From assembly GCA_036399695.1 (NCBI GenBank), contig DASWMP010000277.1, positions 1 through 58,107 on the forward strand: a DNA stretch of 58,107 nt, given 5' to 3'. Position numbers and translations under genes: made by a program. How positions within the stretch are numbered: position 1 is the first letter of the stretch; every line of letters begins with the position of its first letter. The stretch is from DASVEE01 sp036399695. GTDB lineage: Bacteria > Acidobacteriota > Thermoanaerobaculia > Gp7-AA8. Below are positions 26,801-35,511 of this stretch, piece by piece. The notes under the pieces are model-generated. The model was not told the origin of the DNA. It searched no databases and saw nothing but the letters and a program-made list of their open reading frames with translations.

Positions 26801-27160
26801 CGACTCGACGCGGATCTGGCCGGCGCCCGGCTTGATGCCGGGACGAGGCTCGTATCCGGAGTCGATCCATTGCAACGCCTGCGGATCTTTCGACCGGCGG
26901 AAGTGGTCGACCGCCTTGGCCTTGTCGAAGGAGGCGATGTTGAGGCGATTGCCGGTCGGGATATTGTGCAGACCGTGCTGATCGAGCTCGTTCGTATCGA
27001 CTGTGACGAAGCTCGTCAGCGGGCGGAGCTGGCTTTCCCAGTTCGGCAGAATGGCCGCCCGGCCGGCGATCCGGTCGACGATGCGCGAGCCGATGCCGCC
27101 CATGCCGATGAAGATCGACGGAATGATGGTTCCCTGACCGCTTCTGTACTCTTCACTCAT
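23867..27160 (-). CDS. tubulin/FtsZ-superfamily protein (Tubulin_2-like)
   Basis: A 1097-aa protein. Residues 16-30 carry the first nucleotide loop, IFIGMGGIGSRIVDR, and residues 165-174 the tubulin signature loop VAGGTGSGSF. These two elements, at this spacing, identify the large bacterial tubulin-like family rather than cell-division FtsZ, which is about 400 aa. The remaining 900 residues are mostly helical with coiled-coil character and have no membrane segment. A strong GGAGG lies five bases before ATG 27160. It begins a new translational unit 24 bp after the vWA gene. The family (FtsZl-1 of Makarova and Koonin, from memory) occurs with vWA, GTPase and OmpA-type genes, exactly as here. 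It likely forms the GTP-driven core of the machine. Confidence 0.88.
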   Translation of the reverse strand: MSEEYRSGQGTIIPSIFIGMGGIGSRIVDRIAGRAAILPNWESQLRPLTSFVTVDTNELDQHGLHNIPTGNRLNIASFDKAKAVDHFRRSKDPQALQWIDSGYEPRPGIKPGAGQIRVESRLGFFYNSLEIKKRLKELVSESLRPGITWRQSNPRKFNVYLFCSVAGGTGSGSFLSMAYLIDAVLREQNWQPRVIANLLLSTLLVDDVGPELHPDIHANTYAALKELEHLTKLDYAQVQQEGRHYEEFVYCRDENNRTVQQVHTRPCFVAFILDRPAHLGLPDPEAAIADAAYLQIFTPIIDSMAGELDNYEKNLTELTHFPGDLKNLGQGYTKNFGTFGAAAMVLPAAELLEYSATRFAAQAIRTQITFSVDPANAADDRARALAKLAIDYSDPKFLNMADDRREHAIQQSFVRSVQEMARQDKVQDLLDGFWYQLAESIDEGHQTGVDEAGEPIRSESLMRRVERKLEEARRELLNRVSIKERALVFHREGVNQYVEVVSRLLDDVRAARQIVDEGVRGLEAAAAEGELIAGLKLDPIAERYLAIRLLDHCEKILIPDAQQQLDKAAVRDIGNSKVRERVDQQFETLKTAAATRRLFKGDQEFLSARDEAQELLWGVARAARATFDAEIRLRQLRALRDYLQRRSRQYARLATQMDSVVQDLERQAERLRRGETASVPPLALRVEVFETLDEPRQRIWDRVYRAVFIDGGRYLATFDRQQLASTIAQELKPVVRPDGTVAEKSLDETVSDLKKALSDLGRARMRPAIFGQVGQPGLDIMRGLELEAELVLGPGKRPGERVTEADVIGYREKKFRALAQLADVLARVSSTESKALDDGVVTSRTRLLVVGVEAGQAQASDRFVAHLKNVLATSGRQVKEETWYDPRTIIVHDVELPIPLYYFEAVTSEIEDAYLRKAADRRRGYQLHTSFRWEQALPNLNPRRSEITVGWALQMLADGLLTRIITRVPPGRWTWHRGGHAEPRVLGNSLNTTLYKLGQIHQMENLPEMLVRDLEEAHAGATREAEMARRDKSLALIDDLLSAMESRKLDSQTTPDDVLDEPILRAIREEMVRRTAGLEQAVSNADKIFERYNADPS

Positions 27161-27184
27161 TACGCCTCCTGCGTTCCTGATCGT

Positions 27185-29548
27185 TCAGGTGTTCCGTAGC
27201 TCGAAGAAAAGGCTGCTGTGATCGTTGCGATAGAGGTCGCCGAATCGCGCGGTCGACTCGCCGGGAGGGATCTGCTCCCAAGCGCCTTCGCTGGTACGCC
27301 GCCAGACCGCGTTGCTGCCCGCCGGAGCGATGCGCACCTGCCGGCGCTCGGCCCGTAGCCGCGCCACCGCGTTGCGTGCTTTGCCCGCCAGGCGGAAGTC
27401 GTCGCAGACGTAGATCCGCGCATCGCGATAGAAGCCGCTCGACGAGCCGCGCTGCGCGCAAATGGGGTGTAAGAAGCCCTCGCCAATGTCCTCCTCGGGC
27501 GAGAGCATGACGCCGAGGCGGGGAGGGAAACGCGATGGCGACCAGTACCCGTGTACGGCGATGCCGGCTACGATCGCGCCGGCTGCGGCGGCGAGCACCG
27601 GCCACCAGCAGTGCAGCCACGGATCGGGGACGATCTCGACAGTGACCGGTACGGTCGTCCGCATCAGCCGCCCATCCGGTGCGCTGGCGGAGACGACGAT
27701 GTCGAATCGCGCGTTCGGCGGATGTCCCTCCGGACACTCGCCGACCCGCAGACGCAACGGCCACGCGCGAGATCCGCCGTCGACGAGCCGCAGCGTCTGC
27801 GCGTCGCGACCGAGCGCGACCCAGCCGCTGCCGAAGTCGATTTCGAAAACCGAGCGTGCGCGCTCGAACGAGGTGCTCACTGCGATCTCAACCTCTCCGC
27901 GGACGTCGGCCGACGACAGATCGAGCCGCCCGTCGCCAATCGCCTCGCTGCCGAGCCGCCCCAGGCGTACCGGCACCGGCGCGCCGAAGCGAAGCCGTCC
28001 CACGACGTCGATCGCTCCACGGGCCGGGACGGCCGTGCTGCCGCCGAATGACTTGTAATCGAGGTGAATCCTCCCGGTTTTCGGCGGCGTCCATTCGCGT
28101 GCGAAGATGCGATCTCCGGCCTGCCGATCGCCGCTCTTTCCGTCGTCACGAAGCTCGATCGCGGCGCCGCCGGTGAGAACGTCGATCCGCTCCGGTGGAC
28201 GGAGCATCTCCGCAGCGCCGACCGGTTGCAGCGCGACCGCCACGACGATCGGCCGATCGATCTCGGCACGCTGCGGCGTGCGGACGTCGAGACGCCACGT
28301 CGCGTCGACGACGTTCGTGCGCAGCGCGATCCGGCGGTCGAGAAAGTTGCTCTGGAGATGAACCGCCAGCGGCTGGTCGCCTGTCCGGTCGAAGATCGTC
28401 GTTGCCGTCAGGATGCCGTCGCCCGCCTGGCGATCGCCGCCCGTGCCGTCGTCGCGTAAAGCGACTCTGCGCCCGTCAATCTCGAGCTCGGTCTGCAGGC
28501 CCGGGATTCTGGAGCTGTCGGCTATCCTCGCGCCGGTGCGCTGGTCGAAGAGCTCGACCTCGAGCGGCACGGCGGCGCCGCGCGGTACGACAGGCGGGGA
28601 GACGAGCCGCGCGCCGACTGCCGAATCCTGCAGCAGCATCCACCCGCCGCGATGCGCGACGCCGGCCGTGCGGAAGCGCCAACGCCCCGGCGACGGCCGC
28701 TGCAGCCGCACGATTCGGTACCCGCGAAGGACGCGGTCGAGCCCCAGGGTCTGGCCGCCGCCACGGTGATTCGCATCGATTGCCACCGCGCCCGGATTCC
28801 CCGCGAGCGGCTCGATCGCTGTGATCGGTCCATCGGCTGCGACAACGAGAAAGGCCTCGTCCACATAAGGTGCGATCTCGACTTCGATCTCTCCGGCCAC
28901 CTCTCCGGTCTGCACCTGCTTAGCGCCGAGGAAGCGCTGGTAAACGAGGGCCACGGCCTCGATGAGGCCCTGCGCATGGAGTGCGGCAGTGGTGAAGTCG
29001 AAGGCCGGATTGCCGTCGAACGCGCCACTGCTGCTTCCGATATTGATCGCCGCGACCGTCACGCCGCCGCGTTTGAGGCCGAGCAGCTCCTGCGTCAGCA
29101 CGTCCTCGCAGACTCCAAGTCCGCCGGAGTCGGCAATGACGAGCAGCATCCGCTGCGCGCTCCCGTCGCGCTGCAGCAGCGAGACGGCGGTGCGGATCGG
29201 CGCGGCGAAGTGCGTTCCGGTGTCGAATGTGATGACGCCATCGAGTCTTCGCTTGAAGTCGGCGCGATTCAACGCGTCGAGCTGCAGGACCAGCGACGAG
29301 GACGCCCCTGCGGAGCACGAGGCGAACACTCCCGGTGGCATGCGGATCACCGAGACCTCGTCACCGTCGTCGAGCAGATCCGAAAGCACCTGCGAGACCT
29401 GCATCGTGTAGCGCTGCGGATCGGCGCTCTGCATCGAGCCGGACGTGTCGACCACGATGGCGAGCTGCCGCTTCGCGGCGACCGCGGGCGGCGCGACGGC
29501 GAGCGCGGCCAGCAGCGGCAGGACGGCCGAGCGAGCGCGCGCCGTCAT
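27185..29548 (-). CDS. membrane vWA protein 3
   Basis: A 787-aa protein with a cleavable-type signal peptide (1-25), a vWA domain starting AIVVDTSGSM with intact MIDAS residues D34, S36 and S38, a long beta-sandwich region, a membrane helix (about 648-669) and a C-terminal domain of about 118 residues predicted to be cytoplasmic. That last domain is shared with the 725-aa vWA protein: both read GFYR-AR, then DFRL-G-A, then WE--P, then GD-YR. The large extracytoplasmic part contains repeated DGKSGDRQAGD segments, a pattern seen in calcium-binding or adhesive beta domains. It is ATGA-coupled to the upstream vWA gene and immediately precedes the tubulin-like gene, so it may pass an external signal to the polymer. 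Confidence 0.85.
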   Translation of the reverse strand: MTARARSAVLPLLAALAVAPPAVAAKRQLAIVVDTSGSMQSADPQRYTMQVSQVLSDLLDDGDEVSVIRMPPGVFASCSAGASSSLVLQLDALNRADFKRRLDGVITFDTGTHFAAPIRTAVSLLQRDGSAQRMLLVIADSGGLGVCEDVLTQELLGLKRGGVTVAAINIGSSSGAFDGNPAFDFTTAALHAQGLIEAVALVYQRFLGAKQVQTGEVAGEIEVEIAPYVDEAFLVVAADGPITAIEPLAGNPGAVAIDANHRGGGQTLGLDRVLRGYRIVRLQRPSPGRWRFRTAGVAHRGGWMLLQDSAVGARLVSPPVVPRGAAVPLEVELFDQRTGARIADSSRIPGLQTELEIDGRRVALRDDGTGGDRQAGDGILTATTIFDRTGDQPLAVHLQSNFLDRRIALRTNVVDATWRLDVRTPQRAEIDRPIVVAVALQPVGAAEMLRPPERIDVLTGGAAIELRDDGKSGDRQAGDRIFAREWTPPKTGRIHLDYKSFGGSTAVPARGAIDVVGRLRFGAPVPVRLGRLGSEAIGDGRLDLSSADVRGEVEIAVSTSFERARSVFEIDFGSGWVALGRDAQTLRLVDGGSRAWPLRLRVGECPEGHPPNARFDIVVSASAPDGRLMRTTVPVTVEIVPDPWLHCWWPVLAAAAGAIVAGIAVHGYWSPSRFPPRLGVMLSPEEDIGEGFLHPICAQRGSSSGFYRDARIYVCDDFRLAGKARNAVARLRAERRQVRIAPAGSNAVWRRTSEGAWEQIPPGESTARFGDLYRNDHSSLFFELRNT

Positions 29549-31797
29549 CGGTACTCCAGGCGGAAGAGATACGAGCCGCGATCACTGCAGAGGCGGTAGG
29601 TGCGGTGTACGGCCAGCGTGGCCAGTCCGCGCCGCAGCGGCGTCTCCTCGCCGGGACGGAGGGCCTCGACGCGCACGCCGCTGGCGGGACGGAACTGGAA
29701 CAGCTCTTTGTCGGCCGGCCGGACGCGGCCGAGCAGCCGGTCTTCACCCGGCGCGAACACCGCGCTTTCGCCGACCCAACCGAGCAGGTCCGCGGCCGGC
29801 GACGCATCGAGCTCGCGCCCGGTGAGCCGGGTTTCCGGCGCCTCGTGCGCGATCGCGTACTGCAGGTCAGACGGAACGACTGGCCGGTCGCGCGTGTACC
29901 AGAGCAGCGCGAGGAGGCCGACCAGCAGCAGCGTCGGAAGGACGACGAAGCGCCAGCGCTCGAATAACGCCGGCGGCGCGACCAGCACCTTCAGATGAAA
30001 CGGCTTGACGACGTTGAAGTCGTCGTACGGATCGTCGAGCAGCATCGTCGCGAGGTCGAGCTCCACCGCGCGGCCGTAGTTGCTTCCGGACGGCTTGCCG
30101 ATGCGCACACACACGCTGTGATCGCCGAGGAGCTGTTCGCGTGTGAGCTGCCGCCCTTTCGACCAGACAGACGGCTGAGATGCCGGCTGCCCGTCGAGCT
30201 CGAGCGGCAGCCCGTCGAGCGTGAACGCTGCTTGGCGCAGCTCGCGTTTGAGAGCTGCCGGATCGCGCGGCGACAGGACGGCACGCACCGGATAGCTCGG
30301 ACGGTCGGGGTGGGGGAGCGAGCCGGCGACCTCGCGGAAAGAGAACGTCGTACACGCTTCTTCGCGCCGTTCCAGCGCCGCTTTCGACGCGTACGCGGTC
30401 AGTGGGAAGGGTGCAAGCGCCAGCAGCGGGTGCACTTCGACGCGATGCGCATGCGTGCCCGAGAGCGCGCCGACCACCGCCTCGCCACGGCGCGCCTCGA
30501 CCTCGAGGTGACCGGCGTAAACCGATCCCGCCTTCTCCGGGTCCTCGCGAAACTCGGCCACGAGGTCGTAGATGCGGCCGCGCGGCGAAGGCGTTCCCGC
30601 GCCGGCAGGGGGCTGGTGATCGCTCGCCCACGCGTACGCGTCGGGGCCACCTGCGGCGCGGACCCGTTCGCCGAACGTGCGAAACGACAGGTCCACGTGA
30701 CCCGGATCGCCTTGCGCCCCGCTCGCTGGGCGAACGAGCACGCGCAACGGAAAAGGTGTGGCGGCGAGCGTACGTTCGACCTGCTTCAGTGGCGGGGCGG
30801 GCAGCAACTCGAGGACGAGCCGCGCCGGCCGCAGGATGGCCACCGTTCCGGACGTCGCATCAGAGGCGAAGCGATAGGCGCCCATACTCGGCGACAGCAC
30901 CCAGACGAGCGAGTAGCTCCCCGCCGGCACGCTCGCGCTCTGCACGCCCTCTGGGGCATTGAGTGCTCCACCTGGAGGCGCGGTGAGCCGCAATGCCGGC
31001 GGCGCGTTCGGCCGCGGCGAGAGCACGGCGACTGCCACTCGTTCAGGCGTGGAGCCGGCATCGAGGTCGAGGCTCGCGGCCGACCCGAGCGGCAGCGCCG
31101 CGTCGGACGTGTAGCCGAAGCTGCGCGAAAAGATCTGCAGCATGTACGCGAGGAGCTGCGTCCCGTTAGGGTCGATGAAGAGCTCGCCCAGCGACGTCCC
31201 TTGCGGTGAGCTGACGACCTTCGAGAAGAAATCGCGATGTTTCGCTGCCTCGCTGCCGAAGGCGAGGACGTACAGACGGATCCGGTGTTGTTCGAGCCGC
31301 GGCGCGAGCTCTTCGCGGATCCGTCTCAGCTCCGCGTCGCGCGTCATCGCCTCCGGCACGCCGTCGGTGACCAGCACGATCGCGCGGGTGTCGTATGTCC
31401 CGGCCGGCGATCCCTCGAGATCGGCCAGCGCCGCGGCGATGCCGGGATAGAAGTACGTCATCTTCGCCTCGTACGGCAGGTTGGCAACGGACGTGACGAA
31501 GGTGCTCCGGCGGCCGCTCTGCGCCGCGATGCGCGGATGTGCGCTCACGGGCGGCGGCGCGGCAGGATCGGACCAGTGCCAGTCGAGGTCGAACGGGATG
31601 ACTTCGAAACTGTCGCCGGTCGTGGTGTTCGGTCGTGCGAGGTCATGCAGCAGAATCGTCGAGAGGATCGCCAGCCTCCCGGGATCGTTTGCCTTCATCG
31701 ACTTCGAGAGGTCGAGGACGACTCGAATGTCACGCGCGGCTTGCGCAGGGACGGCGAGCAGCGTGAGAACAACAATGATGAGCAGCGGACGCTTCAT
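29545..31797 (-). CDS. membrane vWA protein 2
   Basis: A 750-aa protein: signal peptide (1-21), a vWA domain opening with VVLDLSKSM (D29, S31, S33) and carrying VLVTDGVPEA in the distal metal-site strand, beta-rich extracytoplasmic region, membrane helix at about 617-634 and a cytoplasmic C-terminal domain related in pattern to those of vWA proteins 1 and 3 (it ends HRTYRL-SDRGSYLFRL). ATG 31797 lies in an ATGA overlap with the preceding gene; the longer upstream frame lacks a signal peptide. The MIDAS is intact, so metal-dependent ligand or partner binding outside the cytoplasm is likely. Confidence 0.83.
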   Translation of the reverse strand: MKRPLLIIVVLTLLAVPAQAARDIRVVLDLSKSMKANDPGRLAILSTILLHDLARPNTTTGDSFEVIPFDLDWHWSDPAAPPPVSAHPRIAAQSGRRSTFVTSVANLPYEAKMTYFYPGIAAALADLEGSPAGTYDTRAIVLVTDGVPEAMTRDAELRRIREELAPRLEQHRIRLYVLAFGSEAAKHRDFFSKVVSSPQGTSLGELFIDPNGTQLLAYMLQIFSRSFGYTSDAALPLGSAASLDLDAGSTPERVAVAVLSPRPNAPPALRLTAPPGGALNAPEGVQSASVPAGSYSLVWVLSPSMGAYRFASDATSGTVAILRPARLVLELLPAPPLKQVERTLAATPFPLRVLVRPASGAQGDPGHVDLSFRTFGERVRAAGGPDAYAWASDHQPPAGAGTPSPRGRIYDLVAEFREDPEKAGSVYAGHLEVEARRGEAVVGALSGTHAHRVEVHPLLALAPFPLTAYASKAALERREEACTTFSFREVAGSLPHPDRPSYPVRAVLSPRDPAALKRELRQAAFTLDGLPLELDGQPASQPSVWSKGRQLTREQLLGDHSVCVRIGKPSGSNYGRAVELDLATMLLDDPYDDFNVVKPFHLKVLVAPPALFERWRFVVLPTLLLVGLLALLWYTRDRPVVPSDLQYAIAHEAPETRLTGRELDASPAADLLGWVGESAVFAPGEDRLLGRVRPADKELFQFRPASGVRVEALRPGEETPLRRGLATLAVHRTYRLCSDRGSYLFRLEYR

Positions 31798-33971
31798 GCC
31801 CGCCCTCGCGTCGCGATACGAAAGTACGGACCACGCTCCCCGACGCGGTAGACGTCGCCCGCACGCGCACGGCGTCCCTGCGCCGGCACGTTTTCCCAGT
31901 CGCTGTCCAGCGTCTCCCGGTACAACGAGAGGCCGCGGCCCGGGGTCACGCGCGTACCCGACGGCGCCGCGTGCAGCGACGCCAACGCTCCCTGCGCGTG
32001 CCCCGACAGGCGAAAGTCGGGATGGAGGAACGCGCGGGCATGGCGGTAGAAGCCGATACCGACCCCCTTCCATTGCCGGACCGGCTGCGGCGTCTGTTCG
32101 TCGAGCTCACTCCGGTCGGGCACGAAGACAACCGCGAGCGCCCCCTGGAATCGGCGCGGCAGGGCGAAGCCGCCGATCACGAACGCGACGAGCATCAGGC
32201 TGAGGAGCGCGAGAATCAGCCAGCCCCACCGTTCCCAGAAAGAAAGGGCACGAACCTGCCAGCGGAGCCGGATCGGGACGATGTGCTTCTTTACGTCGCT
32301 GCCGGCGACGCGCAGCTCGAGCCACGGCTCATCGGTCGCGGTGGAGGAGGGGGCGAGACGCGTCGCGGCCAGGCAGACCTGGAGCCGGTCGCCGGCGTTT
32401 GCTGCGATCGCCGCGCTACCGGCGGCGAGCTTCCCGGCGGGCAGCCGCACTTCGAGCCGGTGCCCCGCTGGCAATCGTCGGAGCTCCCGCAACTCGAACG
32501 GGACGCTGCCCTGGTGCTGGGCCGAGAGGACGAGCGGCCGGCACGACTCGGTGCCGGCGCGCAGAGTGCCGAGATCAATGTCGACCGGACCACCGCTGTA
32601 GGAAAAACTACCCGACACGTCGACCCAGGCGTCGACGGTTCTGTCGACGAGCGGACTGTGGATGCGCAGCCGGACCGGCACTTTCCCTGACCCGCGAAAA
32701 GCCATGGCTGTGCTGAACCGGCCGTCGCCGGCAGCCGCGTCGGGCGCCGCTCCGCCATCAGTCAGCGTGACAGTCTGCCCCTGAAACTCCGCAGTCATCG
32801 TCAGGTCGCGCAGCACCTCGGGATCGGCGACGAGCTCCCCCTTGCCGGCGCTGACGCCCGCCACGAGCCGCACCCTCGCTCCGGACAGCACGCGTTTCGG
32901 CTCGAGCAGCACCGGCGCGAGCGCCGACCGTTGCACCACTGCGTATGCGACACCCGGCCCGCCGCCGGATGCATGCACCGTCCACCGTCCCGGCGCCGGA
33001 CGCTGCAGATACGCGACCCTATACGCGCCGGCGCCGGTCCAGAGATCGGCCGCGTAGTCGGCCCGCACCGTCTGCTGCGGCCCGGCGATGTCGACGTCAC
33101 CGAGCGAATCGTCGCCGTACGTGACGATCCAAGCCTCGTCGACGTTGGGCTTCATCTCGAAGCCGGGCTGCACGGATACGAGGTTGTCGATCTCGTACGG
33201 CGCCTGGACGATGCGCCGGAACGCGCCGGCGAATGCCTTCATGATCTCGGCGGGAGACGAGACGCGGCGTGGCGTCAGTCCGGCGGCGGTGGCGAGGTTC
33301 GTGTCGCCGCGACCGAAGACGATCGCCTCCACCGTCACGCCGTCAGCGGTCAATTCCTCGATCGCCTGCCGCACGACGTCGGGACCATCCGAGCGTCCGT
33401 CCGACAACCAGATCACGGTCCGCGAGGTGTCGGCCGCGCGAGCCGGTTTCTTCCGGTGCTCATCGAACGTTCCCTGCGCGGCCCTGAACGCCAGGTGGAA
33501 CATGCTGTTGTTGATGCGCTGCTCGAGGTGCTGCTCCAGCGCCTGTTTGTAGCCGGCGTCGCCGCGCGCCGGGCGGGCGAGCGAGCCGAGTTTCTTCTCG
33601 CGTGCGTCAGTCTCCCAATCGCTCGCCGCCTCGACCGCATGACAGGTCCGCGAGGGGTCTTCCTGACACGGCACGGAAGCGCCGGTCGGACTGCTCGGGA
33701 TAACCGCCTTGTCGTCGTCGATGTCGAGCAGCCGTACGACCGCCAGTTCGCCCGGGATGATGTCGGCCAGCAGCTTCGTGACGAGGAGCGACGTCCGCGT
33801 AGGGTCCATCCCCTCCTGGCGCATGCTGGTCGACGTGTCGACTACGACCACCACGTCGGCCATGGCGGTCTGGCGCTCCTGCGTCAAACCGGCCGCCGAG
33901 AAGGCGAGCAGCGTGACGAGGAAGATAGCGCGCCCGAAACGCGCGGCTGGTGCACTGACGACATGCAGCAT
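31794..33971 (-). CDS. membrane vWA protein 1
   Basis: A 725-aa protein with a signal peptide or signal anchor (about 14-30), vWA domain starting VVVVVDTSTSM (D45, S47, S49) and including VIWLSDGRSDG, a beta-sandwich region, a membrane helix (about 582-604) and a 121-residue cytoplasmic domain homologous to that of vWA protein 3. The ATG at 33971 is the first start that yields an export signal; the frame open upstream overlaps the OmpA-like gene and is a shadow. It follows the OmpA-like gene by 8 bp and is ATGA-coupled to vWA protein 2. Three tandem paralogues suggest a hetero-oligomeric surface sensor. Confidence 0.83.
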   Translation of the reverse strand: MLHVVSAPAARFGRAIFLVTLLAFSAAGLTQERQTAMADVVVVVDTSTSMRQEGMDPTRTSLLVTKLLADIIPGELAVVRLLDIDDDKAVIPSSPTGASVPCQEDPSRTCHAVEAASDWETDAREKKLGSLARPARGDAGYKQALEQHLEQRINNSMFHLAFRAAQGTFDEHRKKPARAADTSRTVIWLSDGRSDGPDVVRQAIEELTADGVTVEAIVFGRGDTNLATAAGLTPRRVSSPAEIMKAFAGAFRRIVQAPYEIDNLVSVQPGFEMKPNVDEAWIVTYGDDSLGDVDIAGPQQTVRADYAADLWTGAGAYRVAYLQRPAPGRWTVHASGGGPGVAYAVVQRSALAPVLLEPKRVLSGARVRLVAGVSAGKGELVADPEVLRDLTMTAEFQGQTVTLTDGGAAPDAAAGDGRFSTAMAFRGSGKVPVRLRIHSPLVDRTVDAWVDVSGSFSYSGGPVDIDLGTLRAGTESCRPLVLSAQHQGSVPFELRELRRLPAGHRLEVRLPAGKLAAGSAAIAANAGDRLQVCLAATRLAPSSTATDEPWLELRVAGSDVKKHIVPIRLRWQVRALSFWERWGWLILALLSLMLVAFVIGGFALPRRFQGALAVVFVPDRSELDEQTPQPVRQWKGVGIGFYRHARAFLHPDFRLSGHAQGALASLHAAPSGTRVTPGRGLSLYRETLDSDWENVPAQGRRARAGDVYRVGERGPYFRIATRGRA

Positions 33972-33979
33972 CGGCGGTC

Positions 33980-35455
33980 CTACTCTTCGCCCTCGAGCCG
34001 CGGCTTGCGGAACGCGAGGATGACGTTGATGACGATCACCAGCAGGAAAACCTGCGCGATCTGTCCCGCCGACGCGACGAATTGAACGAAGCCGCTGGCC
34101 GGCGCAAGATCGTTGGCAGAGCCCATCGACGTCATGAAGTAGAAGTAGTCGAGCAACTGCAGCTCGGACGCGCCTCCTTTGCCTTTGCGTGGCTCGAGCG
34201 ACTCGCGCTGCAGCGCAGTCAGATGCTCGGGGATCCGCGTGAGCTGCACCTCCGCGGTCAGCGGGCGCTCCAGTCCCGCGGCCTCGAGTCGCTGGGCGTC
34301 CGGCGCCTCGGCGGTTGTCACGTAGATATCGGCCGTTCCGGAAGGCGTGATCTGCCACTCGACGTTTAGTGGTGGCCGTTCCTTGTCTTCATCGCGCAGC
34401 TTCGCAAGCAGCGTTTCGATCAATGCCTGCGCCTGCTCGGCGCGGGCGCGTGACATCTCGTAGTTCGACGAGAAGCCGGGATTCGCCTTATGGTCGGTGG
34501 CGTGCGCGACGATCGCCAGGCGGTAGCGCTCGAACGGGCCGTTCGCGTACAGCGCGGAAAGGTCTGCCTTCAGGCCGTGCAACTCGGCGATATTCCAGGC
34601 CGTCTCGCGCAGATCTTTCGCGCACGCGCCCGCGGCGAGATCGGCCGCCTGCAACCGCTCTATCCGCCAACCGTTCGTGTACCGCTCCTCGAAGAAATCG
34701 CGGTCCAAGTGCCGTTCGCTTGCGGCCGCCGTGCAACGGAGGCTCGTCGAGCCCATCGGGAAGGCGAAGGTGCGAACCCGGCCCAAGGTCACGGGTGCGG
34801 ACGCCGCCGCGACTGGAGATGGTGCGGTGTCCGCTGGCGGGAGGTCCCGCCGGCGGACCTGCCGCTCGATGCTGCCTCCGCCTGCGGCACGGTCATGAAA
34901 CGCGAGCGCAAGACTGAGAAAGAGGAGCAGGTGGAGGTACGCGATCAGCAACCCGCAGATGCTGATGAAGCGATGCTGCAGCAACTGATCGATGACACCG
35001 CGTTGCCACTGTCGGCGCGCCACCAGCGTTTGCGGCGACTCGGTCTGCGTGTTCATGATCCACGACACCATTCCGTAGACGCCGATCACGAGCGCGCACG
35101 CGATCGACAGTGAGAGCCACGAAAAGACCTTCAGATCTACCGCGCTCACGCCCCGCGAGCAGTAAACGTAGACGCCGACGAGCAGATTTTTGACGATGTC
35201 CGACACCGTGATGCCGAGCGTGAGCAACTCGGGCTGTCCGTGAATCGTCAGTAGACCTATCGCGCTGAGACAGATGAGCGCTGACGGCAGGACGAGCAGC
35301 ACCGCCGCGAGCCAGCCGTGGCCCGCGGACGCTTGGGCGACGCAGGAGAACGCCCACGTCCCCGTGATGAGTGGAGCTATGAGCATGAACAGCGCCGCTT
35401 TGTTCAACGTGGCCTTGGGCTCGCTGGCCGCCTGCGTCGCGTGGATTTCCGACAT
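33980..35455 (-). CDS. polytopic membrane protein with OmpA/MotB-like domain
   Basis: From ATG 35455 the protein has 491 residues. It has about five N-terminal membrane helices (e.g. AALFMLIAPLITGTWAF, WLAAVLLVLPSALICLSAIG), an extracytoplasmic part with an OmpA-type signature, RLAIVAHATDH followed by YEMSRARAEQAQALIETLL, and a last membrane helix near the C-terminus. The SRARA motif and the preceding strand are those that bind peptidoglycan in OmpA and MotB, although the usual GHTD is replaced by AHATD. A GAGAGG site precedes 35455; ATG 35515, in an ATGA overlap with the vWA gene, would add 20 basic residues. Polytopic plus OmpA-like architecture suggests a stator or wall anchor for the machine. 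Confidence 0.78.
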   Translation of the reverse strand: MSEIHATQAASEPKATLNKAALFMLIAPLITGTWAFSCVAQASAGHGWLAAVLLVLPSALICLSAIGLLTIHGQPELLTLGITVSDIVKNLLVGVYVYCSRGVSAVDLKVFSWLSLSIACALVIGVYGMVSWIMNTQTESPQTLVARRQWQRGVIDQLLQHRFISICGLLIAYLHLLLFLSLALAFHDRAAGGGSIERQVRRRDLPPADTAPSPVAAASAPVTLGRVRTFAFPMGSTSLRCTAAASERHLDRDFFEERYTNGWRIERLQAADLAAGACAKDLRETAWNIAELHGLKADLSALYANGPFERYRLAIVAHATDHKANPGFSSNYEMSRARAEQAQALIETLLAKLRDEDKERPPLNVEWQITPSGTADIYVTTAEAPDAQRLEAAGLERPLTAEVQLTRIPEHLTALQRESLEPRKGKGGASELQLLDYFYFMTSMGSANDLAPASGFVQFVASAGQIAQVFLLVIVINVILAFRKPRLEGEE

Positions 35456-35511
35456 GAACGTTCCTCTCCCGCGAGAAAGGACACGCTTTTGGCGCCGAAG
35501 TTTGCTTTGCC

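Noticed and set aside
25505..27199. Plus-strand ORF of 564 codons opposite the tubulin-like gene
   Set aside because: Antisense shadow. The minus-strand frame has both tubulin nucleotide motifs and a strong ribosome binding site.
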